Shown in pieces: positions 35,978 through 44,239 of a stretch of 64,000 nucleotides of DNA. The DNA is taken from assembly GCA_965243245.1 (NCBI GenBank), contig OZ251536.1:744001-808000 (forward strand), given 5' to 3'. Position 1 is the stretch's first letter. The number at the start of each line of letters is the position of its first letter. This stretch comes from JAYQKL01 sp965243245. GTDB taxonomy: Bacteria; Pseudomonadota; Alphaproteobacteria; RS24. A program made the translations under genes and the position numbers. Below the pieces are notes generated by a model that searched no databases, was not told the origin of the DNA, and saw only the letters and a list, made by a program, of their open reading frames with translations.

Positions 35978-36412
35978 ATGACAGAAATTGTAATTTACAC
36001 TGATGGCGCATGTTCAGGTAATCCGGGGCCTGGCGGCTGGGGCGTGTTAATCGAACAAGACGGGCACCAAACCACATTTTTCGGCGGCGCGCAAAACACA
36101 ACCAATAACCAAATGGAAATGACCGCCGCACTTGAAGCCCTTCGCATGATGCAATCTAGCACCACGATTCGGCTGATAACGGATTCAACCTATTTGAAAG
36201 ACGGCATCACCTCATGGATTAAGCGTTGGAAAGAACGGGGGTGGAAAACCGCCGCCAAAAAGCCAGTAAAAAACGCTGATTTATGGCGCGCCTTAGATGT
36301 CGAGAATCAACGCCTCAATGTAACATGGGAGTGGATAAAAGGGCATGCAGGACACCCCGGTAATGAAAAAGCCGATGAATTGGCAAAAGAAGGTATGTCC
36401 CGCTTTCAGTAA
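35978..36412 (+). CDS. rnhA: Ribonuclease HI
   Basis: It degrades RNA in RNA-DNA hybrids. The protein has 144 residues. Active-site residues are visible as Asp in YTDGACSGNPGPGGWG, Glu in NNQMEMTAALEAL, Asp in LITDSTYLKDGI, and the late His/Asp in GHAGHPGNEKADELA. RnhB (type HII) is also in the window. The spacing to thrB is made of a 12-bp repeat array. Confidence 0.97.
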   Translation: MTEIVIYTDGACSGNPGPGGWGVLIEQDGHQTTFFGGAQNTTNNQMEMTAALEALRMMQSSTTIRLITDSTYLKDGITSWIKRWKERGWKTAAKKPVKNADLWRALDVENQRLNVTWEWIKGHAGHPGNEKADELAKEGMSRFQ

Positions 36413-36898
36413 TTAAAGTTGCGATAGCATATTATCTGCGCCTGAGGCTTGTGCCTCACCGGGGTTTGCTTCAACATTAAGAACCTCGACAACGCCATCG
36501 CGCACAATCATCGAATACCGCAATGAGCGTTTCCCCATCCCAAATCCTGTCCCATCCATCTCCATACCAATAGCCTTTGTGAAGTCACCATTGCCGTCGG
36601 CGACCATCATAATTTTGCCATTCGCATTTTGTTGTTTCCCCCAAGCATCCATCACAAAGGCATCATTCACAGACAAGCAAATAAGGGTATCAACGCCTTT
36701 GGCGCGAAGGGCTTCTGCTTGCTGAATGTAGCTTGGCAAATGCTGGTTAGAACAAGTGGGTGTAAATGCGCCCGGTAAGGCGAATAACCCAACAGCTTTA
36801 CCCGCAAATAAGGTCTCGGTAGTGAGCGGCGCAGGTCCTGCATCACTCATATGCATAAAAGTTACTTCTGGTAATTTATCACCAACTGAAATTGTCAT
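36413..36898 (-). CDS. Peroxiredoxin, Prx5 type
   Basis: It reduces hydrogen peroxide and organic hydroperoxides. The protein has 161 residues. Peroxidatic Cys49 is in LPGAFTPTCSNQHLP, the family motif, followed by VDTLICLSVNDAFVMDAWG (Cys74). There is no fused glutaredoxin domain, unlike some Prx5 relatives, so the electron donor is presumably separate glutathione/glutaredoxin. It is convergent with rnhA with no spacer between the stops. gshA in the window could supply glutathione. Confidence 0.93.
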   Translation of the reverse strand: MTISVGDKLPEVTFMHMSDAGPAPLTTETLFAGKAVGLFALPGAFTPTCSNQHLPSYIQQAEALRAKGVDTLICLSVNDAFVMDAWGKQQNANGKIMMVADGNGDFTKAIGMEMDGTGFGMGKRSLRYSMIVRDGVVEVLNVEANPGEAQASGADNMLSQL

Positions 36899-36960
36899 TT
36901 TTATCCCTCAAAAAAGTGTGATGAAGATCTATCAATGATCTTCTGTTGAAAAAACAAAAC

Positions 36961-37848
36961 TCATGGTGCCTGAACAATAATTTTTTGGGTAACAGCATAA
37001 GCACCATTAACCAAAACGACCTCCAAAGCGCGCCCGATAAATGGAACATCAAGCCCCGTCCAAGCAGGAATAGTCACAAGATAAGCGGTTTCGTCTTTGC
37101 CAAGATAAACCAGCTCATCAAACACATCCAAAGCATCCCCCGCAATAATAATTTCAGGCTCCAAAAGTGCCTCCCCAAGCACCACCATATTGAGTGACAC
37201 GCCATCATAGGTCAACCTATCAATGCGTAATTTTTCAGTCGCCGCCGCAGGGAGCGATTTAAGATGACGCGCAAAAATCGCCAACCTATTGTCGTTTAAA
37301 AATACGGACGGGTCAAGCAAACCAGAAAACGTAAACCGTAACGGGAGGCAAATTGTCTGACAAACGCCAATATCAAGAGCCAGATTAAGCTGCAATATTT
37401 GTTCTTTATTATCCCCTAATATATCGGGCTCTAATGTATCAGGCGATATATCAGCTTCAAAACTCAAACGAGGCTTTGCTTGCCGTACTGAGATCGGAAC
37501 ACTAAACACTGTGCCAATTTCATAGCCAAAATAATCCCCCGTTACATCACGAAACCGCATGGGCGTTTCAAACCGCGGCGCATGCGGCTCGAAGTTCAAA
37601 GAACCCGACCAGTCAAATCTGGGCGCGATACCCGAAGCACCCGGATATTTCCAATAAGTTCGCCACCCCGGTTCAAGCCGTACCTCAATACCAATACTGG
37701 GCTGACCAACAGGCATTATACCCGCTACCAGCCTTACCTTTGCAGGGCCTTGAATTTGCCATTTCGATAAAGCAAGCAACGCTTCCTCAGCCAAACTATG
37801 CGCGGGAATACTAAATGAAAAAAACAAAGCAAAAAGAATAATTTTCAT
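36961..37848 (-). CDS. Secreted protein with DsbD N-terminal-type domain
   Basis: A 295-residue periplasmic protein. ATG 37848 is chosen because it is followed directly by a signal peptide (KIILFALFFSFSIPAHSLA). An in-frame GTG at 37929 would add a lysine/methionine-rich stretch encoded by an imperfect repeat and is less likely. The mature start resembles the DsbD alpha domain: VRLVAGIMPVGQPSIGIEVR, EPGWRTYWKYPGASGIAPRF, and FDWSGSLNFEPHAPRFETP. A Cys pair is visible in DIGVCQTICLPLRF. Neither the membrane helices nor the C-terminal thioredoxin domain of full DsbD is present. It is divergent from yqgE. Confidence 0.8.
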   Translation of the reverse strand: MKIILFALFFSFSIPAHSLAEEALLALSKWQIQGPAKVRLVAGIMPVGQPSIGIEVRLEPGWRTYWKYPGASGIAPRFDWSGSLNFEPHAPRFETPMRFRDVTGDYFGYEIGTVFSVPISVRQAKPRLSFEADISPDTLEPDILGDNKEQILQLNLALDIGVCQTICLPLRFTFSGLLDPSVFLNDNRLAIFARHLKSLPAAATEKLRIDRLTYDGVSLNMVVLGEALLEPEIIIAGDALDVFDELVYLGKDETAYLVTIPAWTGLDVPFIGRALEVVLVNGAYAVTQKIIVQAP

Positions 37849-37956
37849 ATCTGTATGATAGCTGTTTTTTTTTAAATTGCATCTTTTACCCAGTTTATTC
37901 ATTTTACCCATTTTACTTATTTTACTCACTGGCGTTTTAGCATTAGTGTGGCGTTA

Positions 37957-38523
37957 ATGACTATGACACAAATTCTCGCGGGCCAGTTATTATTAGCCAT
38001 GCCCGGCATTGACGATACGCGCTTTGACCATACCCTTATTTACCTTCATGAACATTCATCCGAAGGGGCGATGGGTTTTGTCATCAATCAGCGCGCTGAA
38101 GAGATCACGCTGGCCGATATTGTTGAAAGCATGAGCTTACCCGACCTTGAAAGAAGTCCGACGGACCCAGTTTATATTGGCGGGCCCGTAGATACAGGGC
38201 GCGGCTTTGTTCTGCATGATAATAGCTATAAGAGCAATAACACGGTTTTCAATAAGACAGGTGAGATCGGCGTGACCACAACACAAGATATTCTTGAAGT
38301 CATTTGCTCGCGCAATCCACTTGAAAATGCCATGACTATCCTTGGTTATTCGGGTTGGGTTTCTGGACAGCTTGAACGCGAATTACAAGAAAATGTCTGG
38401 CTTGTTTGCCCCTTTAACCTAGAGTTAGTTTTCACTATTACGGCTGAAAAAAAATACCAAGCGGCGATGGCTCTGATGGGCATTGACCCCGGCCAGCTTA
38501 GTTCTTATCAGGGCTCTGCCTAG
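37957..38523 (+). CDS. YqgE/AlgH family protein (UPF0301)
   Basis: A conserved cytoplasmic protein of 188 residues and uncertain role. The N terminus LAGQLLLAMPGIDDTRFDHTLIYLHEH is the family signature, followed by GAMGFVINQ, YIGGPVDTGRGFVLHD and LGYSGWVSGQLERELQENVWLV. ATG 37957 is used; a GTG nine bases earlier is possible. Its last 26 bp overlap the convergent membrane-protein gene. Confidence 0.92.
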   Translation: MTMTQILAGQLLLAMPGIDDTRFDHTLIYLHEHSSEGAMGFVINQRAEEITLADIVESMSLPDLERSPTDPVYIGGPVDTGRGFVLHDNSYKSNNTVFNKTGEIGVTTTQDILEVICSRNPLENAMTILGYSGWVSGQLERELQENVWLVCPFNLELVFTITAEKKYQAAMALMGIDPGQLSSYQGSA

Positions 38524-39448
38524 CGGGCGAAGGGTCGCGTAAATATAATATCACCGCCAAACAAACCAAGAGCGGCGTCATAGCAAAAAACATTTCCAAC
38601 CATTCTGCGCTAAAACTATCAAGGAAAGTCGGATTGAAATAAAACCATACCCATCCGCTAATATTTAAAATTAATAATAAATCTACAAATAAAATTACAG
38701 TTTGCCAATATCTGCGTTCCGTCCATGGCATGCGCCGCAGCGCACGGTGGGATAGAAAAATATATCCACTCGCCAATACAATCAGCACACGCAAACTATT
38801 CACACCACCACTTATCGTTTCTCCATACCAGCGCAAATATAAAATCATGGCAAAAATAACCGCCAAAATTGCCGGCAGAATCAAACGCTTGTGCTGAAAT
38901 TTCATGGCCGTTGGCAAACATAAAAGAGCAAAAATGCCAATAACACTCAGTAAGGTTTTCCTGAACAGCTCTTTTTTAGCTTCCATCTGTTTCCAATAAT
39001 GGCGTTGCCAAATCCAAAAAGAAGCATTTTTGGGAATCTGCCCTATCAGCAAAAATCTTTTAATATCACCGGGCTGTAAAGTAAGCATGAAACGAAGAGG
39101 TGGATCTTTCAAAGCAGTCATTTCATTGTCATCCGAGCTAATCAAACGATATTTATGACCATCCTGCAAATAGCTCTCGCCCAGAAAAACATCATGAAAT
39201 ACATCCGAACCACGAATATGAAAATCAAAAACAATCACATTGTCACTGGTGTTTTGAATGGCAAAATCAACTTCATTAACGCCGCCCCGCGTAACATTTT
39301 GTGTGAGATTCATTACCCGTAAATTATCCGATACCAAAACAACATCAACCCCATCAACCCCATAGACAGGCGACATTATGCCGAAAAACCCCATTAGCAC
39401 CAGAGCTATATATATAATTTGAGAATAAAAATTTCTTATCTTTTGCAT
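38498..39448 (-). CDS. Unrecognised membrane protein with an N-terminal periplasmic domain
   Basis: A 316-residue protein with an N-terminal signal or anchor (IIYIALVLMGFFGIMSPVYG, about 11-30). A beta-rich extracytoplasmic region to about residue 155 follows (VTRGGVNEVDFAIQNTSDNV, FHDVFLGESYLQDG, LQPGDIKRFLLIGQI). Then come about five membrane helices (near 165-181, 187-205, 217-234, 248-270 and 284-305) and a short charged tail. The layout recalls 7TM-DISM sensors without a signalling output domain, but I cannot confirm this. There is no catalytic motif. It lies between yqgE (convergent, 26-bp overlap) and thrC. Confidence 0.72.
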   Translation of the reverse strand: MQKIRNFYSQIIYIALVLMGFFGIMSPVYGVDGVDVVLVSDNLRVMNLTQNVTRGGVNEVDFAIQNTSDNVIVFDFHIRGSDVFHDVFLGESYLQDGHKYRLISSDDNEMTALKDPPLRFMLTLQPGDIKRFLLIGQIPKNASFWIWQRHYWKQMEAKKELFRKTLLSVIGIFALLCLPTAMKFQHKRLILPAILAVIFAMILYLRWYGETISGGVNSLRVLIVLASGYIFLSHRALRRMPWTERRYWQTVILFVDLLLILNISGWVWFYFNPTFLDSFSAEWLEMFFAMTPLLVCLAVILYLRDPSPARQSPDKN

Positions 39449-39489
39449 AATTTCAGCTTATCAAATTTGGCGGGCGGGCGCGTAAAATA

Positions 39490-40887
39490 TTAAACTGCAT
39501 GCGTTTTATCTGCAATATAGCTTTGGATTATCTCAAGATCATTCGCCAAAACATCCATGCGCTCAGGCAAGCGCATCATTTGCGCAACGCGTTCCGGCTC
39601 GGGGGCGCGGCGTCCACATGCCTGCTCAACCGATGCGGGAAATTTAGCTGGATGCGCCGTTGCCAGCGTCACCAAAGGTATGCTCTCATCAAGCTTTGAA
39701 CGCCAAGCCGCACCAACCCCAATTGCCGTATGTGGGTCAATAATCATCCCCGTATCTTGCAAGACCTTATTCATCACCTCAGTCATTTGTTCTTGGTCAA
39801 TCTTAGCGGCCGCAAATTGAGTGCCAATTATATGGCGAAGCTCTTGCGGCAAAGTAAAAGTTTTTTCTTGTGCCAATTGTAACATTAAGCGGCGCACCAA
39901 AGCATCATCTCGCCCTGATGCCTCAAATAAAAGACGTTCAAAATTGCTCGATATTTGAATGTCCATAGACGGCGCTGGCGTGGCAACAACATCCCCAATA
40001 GCATAAACACCCGTATCTAACGCACGCGCCAGAATATCATTAACATTAGTCGCAATCATCAATTCGGCAATCGGTAGCCCCATTTTAGCGGCGACAAATC
40101 CGGCAAAAATATCTCCGAAATTCCCTGTCGGCACACAAAACCCGAGCGGCGCAGTGGTGCCGGTAAGCTTGGCCGAAGCCGTAAAATAATAAACAGTTTG
40201 CGCCATAACCCGCACCCAATTAATAGAATTTACCCCAGCAAGCTTAACCCGTGCGCGAAATGGCTCGTCAGTAAACATAGCTTTCACAAGTGCCTGACAA
40301 TCATCAAAAGTCCCCTGCACCGCCACCGCATGAACATTTGCCTCTTGCGGCGTTGTCATTTGTTTGCGCTGAACGTCTGAAACGCGCCCTTGTGGATAAA
40401 GAATAAAGACATCAATTGACCCGCGCCCCCGAAATGCTTCAATCGCTGCCGCGCCCGTATCACCAGATGTCGCCCCTATAAGCGTTGCGCGTTGACCGCG
40501 TCGCAAAAGAGCATCATCCATCAGGCGTGCCAATAATTGCATCGCAATATCCTTAAAGGCCATGGTCGGTCCATGGAAAAGCTCCAGCAAATAATGTCTT
40601 GCGCCCAAAGGCACAACAGGGGCGACTTCATCTGTATCAAAGCAGGCATAAGATGCTTCAATGAGCTGTTTAAATCGGTGCAGGTCTGCATCTTCTCCCA
40701 TAAAGCGAGACAGAACTTCAAAAGCAACATCAGTATAGGGCTTATCTTTAAAACTACTCAGCGTATCAGCACTCAGTAGCGGCCAGCTTTCAGGCACGTA
40801 TAAACCGCCATCACGCGCCAAGCCGACTAATAATGTATCTTCAAAATTCAAAACCGGAGCTTGACCTCGGGTGCTTACATATCTCAT
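39490..40887 (-). CDS. thrC: Threonine synthase
   Basis: PLP enzyme converting O-phosphohomoserine to threonine. The protein has 465 residues from ATG 40887. That start is chosen because it forms an ATGA overlap with the surf1 stop; a longer frame would begin inside surf1. The N terminus MRYVSTRG is typical. The PLP lysine is Lys112 in HGPTMAFKDIAMQLLARL. SGDTGAAAIEAFRGRG and VPTGNFGDIFAGFVAAKMG are further family blocks. It is the last gene of the cox/surf1 string, so threonine synthesis is coupled to oxidase assembly genes by position, as in other alphaproteobacteria. Confidence 0.96.
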   Translation of the reverse strand: MRYVSTRGQAPVLNFEDTLLVGLARDGGLYVPESWPLLSADTLSSFKDKPYTDVAFEVLSRFMGEDADLHRFKQLIEASYACFDTDEVAPVVPLGARHYLLELFHGPTMAFKDIAMQLLARLMDDALLRRGQRATLIGATSGDTGAAAIEAFRGRGSIDVFILYPQGRVSDVQRKQMTTPQEANVHAVAVQGTFDDCQALVKAMFTDEPFRARVKLAGVNSINWVRVMAQTVYYFTASAKLTGTTAPLGFCVPTGNFGDIFAGFVAAKMGLPIAELMIATNVNDILARALDTGVYAIGDVVATPAPSMDIQISSNFERLLFEASGRDDALVRRLMLQLAQEKTFTLPQELRHIIGTQFAAAKIDQEQMTEVMNKVLQDTGMIIDPHTAIGVGAAWRSKLDESIPLVTLATAHPAKFPASVEQACGRRAPEPERVAQMMRLPERMDVLANDLEIIQSYIADKTHAV

Positions 40888-41609
40888 CTTAATCGTCCGT
40901 TGGTAACGCAAGTTGGCATGAGTTGCCACAAACTAAAAATAATCACAAGTGTTAGCCCAAGACCATACCAAGTCATAGCATATTCAAGATGGCGATTTGA
41001 AAAATGGACCAGCGTTTGTGCGCCCTTTGGCCCGCCCAAAGCTGAGCTCTTAGCATCCAACTCAACAAAAAACGGCGCAACATCTATATTCAGATAAGCT
41101 GCCATGCTTGGTAAATCTTTGACAAACCAAAGGCGTTTATCAAAATTATCCGCCATCTCAAAACGCGTGCGTTCACTTGGCCAACGCATCAAACCCGATA
41201 CGCTAACAATACCTTCTATTTGTCCCTTAACGCGTGTGCTTGGCTTATGCAACCTCTCTGGCACAAACCCGCGATTGACCAGCACAATAGAACCATCTTG
41301 CAAAATAAACGGCGTGATAACATGAACACCCGTTTCGAATTGATGCGCCCCCGCATACCAATAAACCTCTTGCGCATGGTCAAAACGACCAACTAAAATG
41401 ACATTCTGGTAGTCATAGTCTTGTTCTAAAAGATCTGCCCAAGCCGTTAATGACGCCAAGCTGATAGCGGGTGCACTCAGGCGGGTATCAATTTTTGCGA
41501 TTAATTTTTGTTTCCAGTCCAGCCGCGCCATTTGCCAATTGCCAAGCCCTATCAACACAGCCAAAACGCAGAGGCTTAGCACACTCGGCAAAAATTGTGG
41601 ACGCTTCAT
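40884..41609 (-). CDS. SURF1 family cytochrome oxidase assembly protein
   Basis: It assists heme delivery to cytochrome c oxidase subunit I. The protein has 241 residues with two membrane helices, at the N terminus (FLPSVLSLCVLAVLIGLGNW) and C terminus (YAMTWYGLGLTLVIIFSLWQL), and a periplasmic middle. Family motifs are NWQMARLDWKQKLI, the conserved YWYAGAHQFETGVHVITPF block, and VLVNRGFVPERL. Upstream, 41610-41668 carries two 13-bp near-repeats. No DUF983 gene lies between ctaE and surf1. Confidence 0.93.
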   Translation of the reverse strand: MKRPQFLPSVLSLCVLAVLIGLGNWQMARLDWKQKLIAKIDTRLSAPAISLASLTAWADLLEQDYDYQNVILVGRFDHAQEVYWYAGAHQFETGVHVITPFILQDGSIVLVNRGFVPERLHKPSTRVKGQIEGIVSVSGLMRWPSERTRFEMADNFDKRLWFVKDLPSMAAYLNIDVAPFFVELDAKSSALGGPKGAQTLVHFSNRHLEYAMTWYGLGLTLVIIFSLWQLMPTCVTNGRLR

Positions 41610-41668
41610 AAACCCACCCTATAAACCTACCCTATAAACTTAACGAACACTGAAAAATAGCTTATATT

Positions 41669-42508
41669 CTAATGAGGTGATGCGCCGCCCGCCCCGATAA
41701 CATATACCACGACAAAAAGAAACAACCAGACAACATCAACAAAATGCCAATACCAAGCCGCCGCCTCAAATCCGAAATGATGTTTAGCCGTAAAGTCTCC
41801 GCCCAAAGCGCGGATTAAGCACACCAACAAAAAGATTGTTCCGATGAACACATGAAACCCGTGAAACCCCGTCGCCATATAAAAAGTAGCACCATAAATA
41901 TGACCTGAGAAACCAAAAGCAGCATGCGCATATTCATAAGCTTGGAAACAAGAGAACAAAGCACCCAGCACAATTGTCAGGATAAGTCCCCATTTCAGCC
42001 CCTCGCGGTCATCATTTTGCAAAGCATGATGCGCCCAAGTCACGGTCGTGCCACTGGTGAGCAAAATCAACGTATTAACGAGGGGTAAATGCCACGGGTC
42101 GAACGTTTCGATACCTTGCGGCGGCCATTGTCCGCCTGTTAAGTCGTGCCGCAATAGCTGTAATGGGTCGGCGGTCATCAGGCTGGCATCAAAATAAGCC
42201 CAGAACCAAGCCACAAAGAACATCACCTCTGAGGCAATGAACAAGAACATGCCGTAACGAAGATGAAGCTGAACAACAGGTGTATGGTCGCCGCCATTGG
42301 CTTCACGGATAACGTCTCGCCACCAAGCATACATCACATAAAGAACCCCTGCAAAGCCGAGCGTTAGTCCCCAATATGTGTCATCACGGAAAAATAAAAC
42401 AGCGCCCACTGCCAGCACGAAAACACTCACAGAGGCAATAAACGGCCATGGGCTAGGGTCCACCAAATGGTAATCATGATTTTTTGCCTGTGCATCAGCC
42501 ATATTCAA
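41669..42508 (-). CDS. ctaE: Cytochrome c oxidase subunit III
   Basis: Seven-helix subunit of the aa3-type terminal oxidase. The protein has 279 residues. Recognisable features are the N-terminal HLVDPSPWPFIASV, the helix with FIASEVMFFVAWFWAYFDASL, GTTVTWAHHAL, and the C-terminal GFHGFHVFIGTIFLL and HFGFEAAAWYWHFVDVVWLFLF. The conserved acidic residue in SEVMFF is near the proton-uptake region. It follows ctaG by 8 bp. Confidence 0.97.
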   Translation of the reverse strand: MNMADAQAKNHDYHLVDPSPWPFIASVSVFVLAVGAVLFFRDDTYWGLTLGFAGVLYVMYAWWRDVIREANGGDHTPVVQLHLRYGMFLFIASEVMFFVAWFWAYFDASLMTADPLQLLRHDLTGGQWPPQGIETFDPWHLPLVNTLILLTSGTTVTWAHHALQNDDREGLKWGLILTIVLGALFSCFQAYEYAHAAFGFSGHIYGATFYMATGFHGFHVFIGTIFLLVCLIRALGGDFTAKHHFGFEAAAWYWHFVDVVWLFLFVVVYVIGAGGASPH

Positions 42509-42516
42509 TCCCTTTA

Positions 42517-43110
42517 CTATCCTTTCGGGTTTACAGTATTTTTAGCAGATTTATCCCCTGCTGTTTTTTTTGCTCGGAAAAAAGTATAAGACAATGTGAT
42601 TGTTTTTACGTCATCCATTTCTTTGTCATCGGTGATCTCTGGGTCAATAAAGAAAGTCACCGGCATTTTGGCTGTTTGACCGGGCATAAGAACTTGTTCG
42701 GTAAAACAAAAGCAATCAATTTTTGAAAAATAATATCCCGCCTTTTGCGGCGTGACATTATAGCTGGCCGTGCCTGTAATCATTTTTGATGTTGGATTAT
42801 GGGCTTGATAAAACGCCAGACCTGTTTCACCTACTTTTAGGGAAATACTTTGCTTAGGCGGGGTGAAATCCCACGGCATTTGACGGCTCAAACTGGCATC
42901 AAAACGAATTGTAATCACGCGGTCGCCAATTATCTGAGGCACTTCTTGTGCCCGATTAACCGTGCCGCCATATCCTGTTACACGGCAAAATAAATCATAA
43001 AGAGGCACAAAAGCATAAGCCAGACCAACCATCACAACAACACAGCTCAAGCAAGCCAGTAGCGTTCTGCGCTGTTTGAGTGGAAGCTTTTGTTTGGGTG
43101 CATGTAACAT
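42517..43110 (-). CDS. ctaG: Cytochrome c oxidase assembly protein CtaG (Cox11)
   Basis: It inserts copper into the CuB site of subunit I. The protein has 197 residues. There is one N-terminal membrane helix (TLLACLSCVVVMVGLAYAFV, about 17-36), followed by PLYDLFCRVTGYGGTVNRA. The copper-binding motif is DCFCFTEQVLMPGQTAKMPV, and FFIDPEITDD is the C-terminal family block. It lies between the small coxF-like gene and ctaE. Confidence 0.96.
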   Translation of the reverse strand: MLHAPKQKLPLKQRRTLLACLSCVVVMVGLAYAFVPLYDLFCRVTGYGGTVNRAQEVPQIIGDRVITIRFDASLSRQMPWDFTPPKQSISLKVGETGLAFYQAHNPTSKMITGTASYNVTPQKAGYYFSKIDCFCFTEQVLMPGQTAKMPVTFFIDPEITDDKEMDDVKTITLSYTFFRAKKTAGDKSAKNTVNPKG

Positions 43111-43122
43111 AAAATGATTAAC

Positions 43123-43323
43123 CTATAGCGGACGATTCATAATATTTGCGCCCAAGCGCACAACCGTAATGAGAAAAAACAGCAAAACAAATGCACCAAG
43201 TAATAAGCCCGTCACCTTGGCACGGTTGCGCCGAGAAGCCAATAGCTCATCAGTCCATTTAGGGCTCAATTTGGGACTCCGTTTGGGAGGGGGCATCGCT
43301 TGATTTTTATTTTCGTGTGACAT
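43123..43323 (-). CDS. Small single-helix protein in the cox cluster (CoxF-like)
   Basis: A 66-residue protein with a basic Pro/Lys-rich N terminus (RSPKLSPKW) and one membrane helix (VTGLLLGAFVLLFFLITVVRL, about 38-58). Alphaproteobacteria often carry a small open frame between ctaB and ctaG, sometimes called coxF and thought to help oxidase assembly. The match here is by size, topology and position, not by a sequence motif. It sits 12 bp before ctaG and 3 bp after ctaB. Confidence 0.75.
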   Translation of the reverse strand: MSHENKNQAMPPPKRSPKLSPKWTDELLASRRNRAKVTGLLLGAFVLLFFLITVVRLGANIMNRPL

Positions 43324-43326
43324 CGC

Positions 43327-44235
43327 CTATCCGATTAACATATCCGCTGGTAAAATTGCAAACAGCAGAAAAAGGTAAAAAATTGAATAAGCAAAAAGAA
43401 CTTTTGCCGGCTTGCCCATAGCCTCGCCATTGCTGACAAAAAGCCACAATGACAAAGTCACAAAAATACCGCTCAAGACCAAAGCAGACAATCCATAAAA
43501 TAAGCCGGCAAAGCCTAGAGCATAAGGCAACATAGAAACACTCGCCATGATTAGCGTATATAATATAATTTGAACCTTGGTGGCTTTTTCACCCGCCTTG
43601 ACAGGTAACATAGGAACGCCTGCGGCTTTATATTCATCATTTTTTAACAAGGCCAGTGCCCAAAAATGCGGCGGTGTCCAAAAAAAGATGATGGCAAATA
43701 ATAAAATTGCCAACAAACTAACCTCGCCCGTAACCATCGCCGCGCCAATGATTGGCGCAAAAGCACCCGCCGCGCCGCCAATGACAATATTTTGCGGCGT
43801 GCGACGCTTAAGCCACATCGTGTAAATCACCGCATAAAAGAAAATCGTGAAAGCCAGTAATGCCGCCGCCGTCCAATTGATAAACACGCCAAGGCAAAAC
43901 ACAGAAAAACCAGACAACCAAAGACCAAACCCAAGCACCGTGGCTTTTTCAATGCGTCCCGAAGGTATCGGACGTTCTGCTGTACGGCTCATTTTTGCGT
44001 CAATATCAGCGTCATACCACATATTTAAAGCCGCCGCCGCCCCCGCCCCAAGAGCAACAAACACCAGCCCCGCAAAAGCAATGACCGGATGGACATTACC
44101 CGGCGCGACAAGCATGCCGATAAAAGCCGTAAACACAACCAAAGACATAACCCGCGGCTTCAAGAGTTCAAAATAATCAGCCGCAGAGCCAGCATCTTTA
44201 TATGCTTCTTTTTGATGTTTTAAAGAGTCTATCAT
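43327..44235 (-). CDS. ctaB: Protoheme IX farnesyltransferase (heme O synthase)
   Basis: UbiA-fold prenyltransferase that adds a farnesyl group to heme B for oxidase heme. The protein has 302 residues with about nine membrane helices. The first aspartate-rich motif is MWYDADIDAKMSRTAERPIP, and PHFWALALLKNDEYKAAGVP marks the second loop. It follows ctaD by 4 bp and precedes the small coxF-like gene. Confidence 0.97.
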   Translation of the reverse strand: MIDSLKHQKEAYKDAGSAADYFELLKPRVMSLVVFTAFIGMLVAPGNVHPVIAFAGLVFVALGAGAAAALNMWYDADIDAKMSRTAERPIPSGRIEKATVLGFGLWLSGFSVFCLGVFINWTAAALLAFTIFFYAVIYTMWLKRRTPQNIVIGGAAGAFAPIIGAAMVTGEVSLLAILLFAIIFFWTPPHFWALALLKNDEYKAAGVPMLPVKAGEKATKVQIILYTLIMASVSMLPYALGFAGLFYGLSALVLSGIFVTLSLWLFVSNGEAMGKPAKVLFAYSIFYLFLLFAILPADMLIG

Positions 44236-44239
44236 AAGG

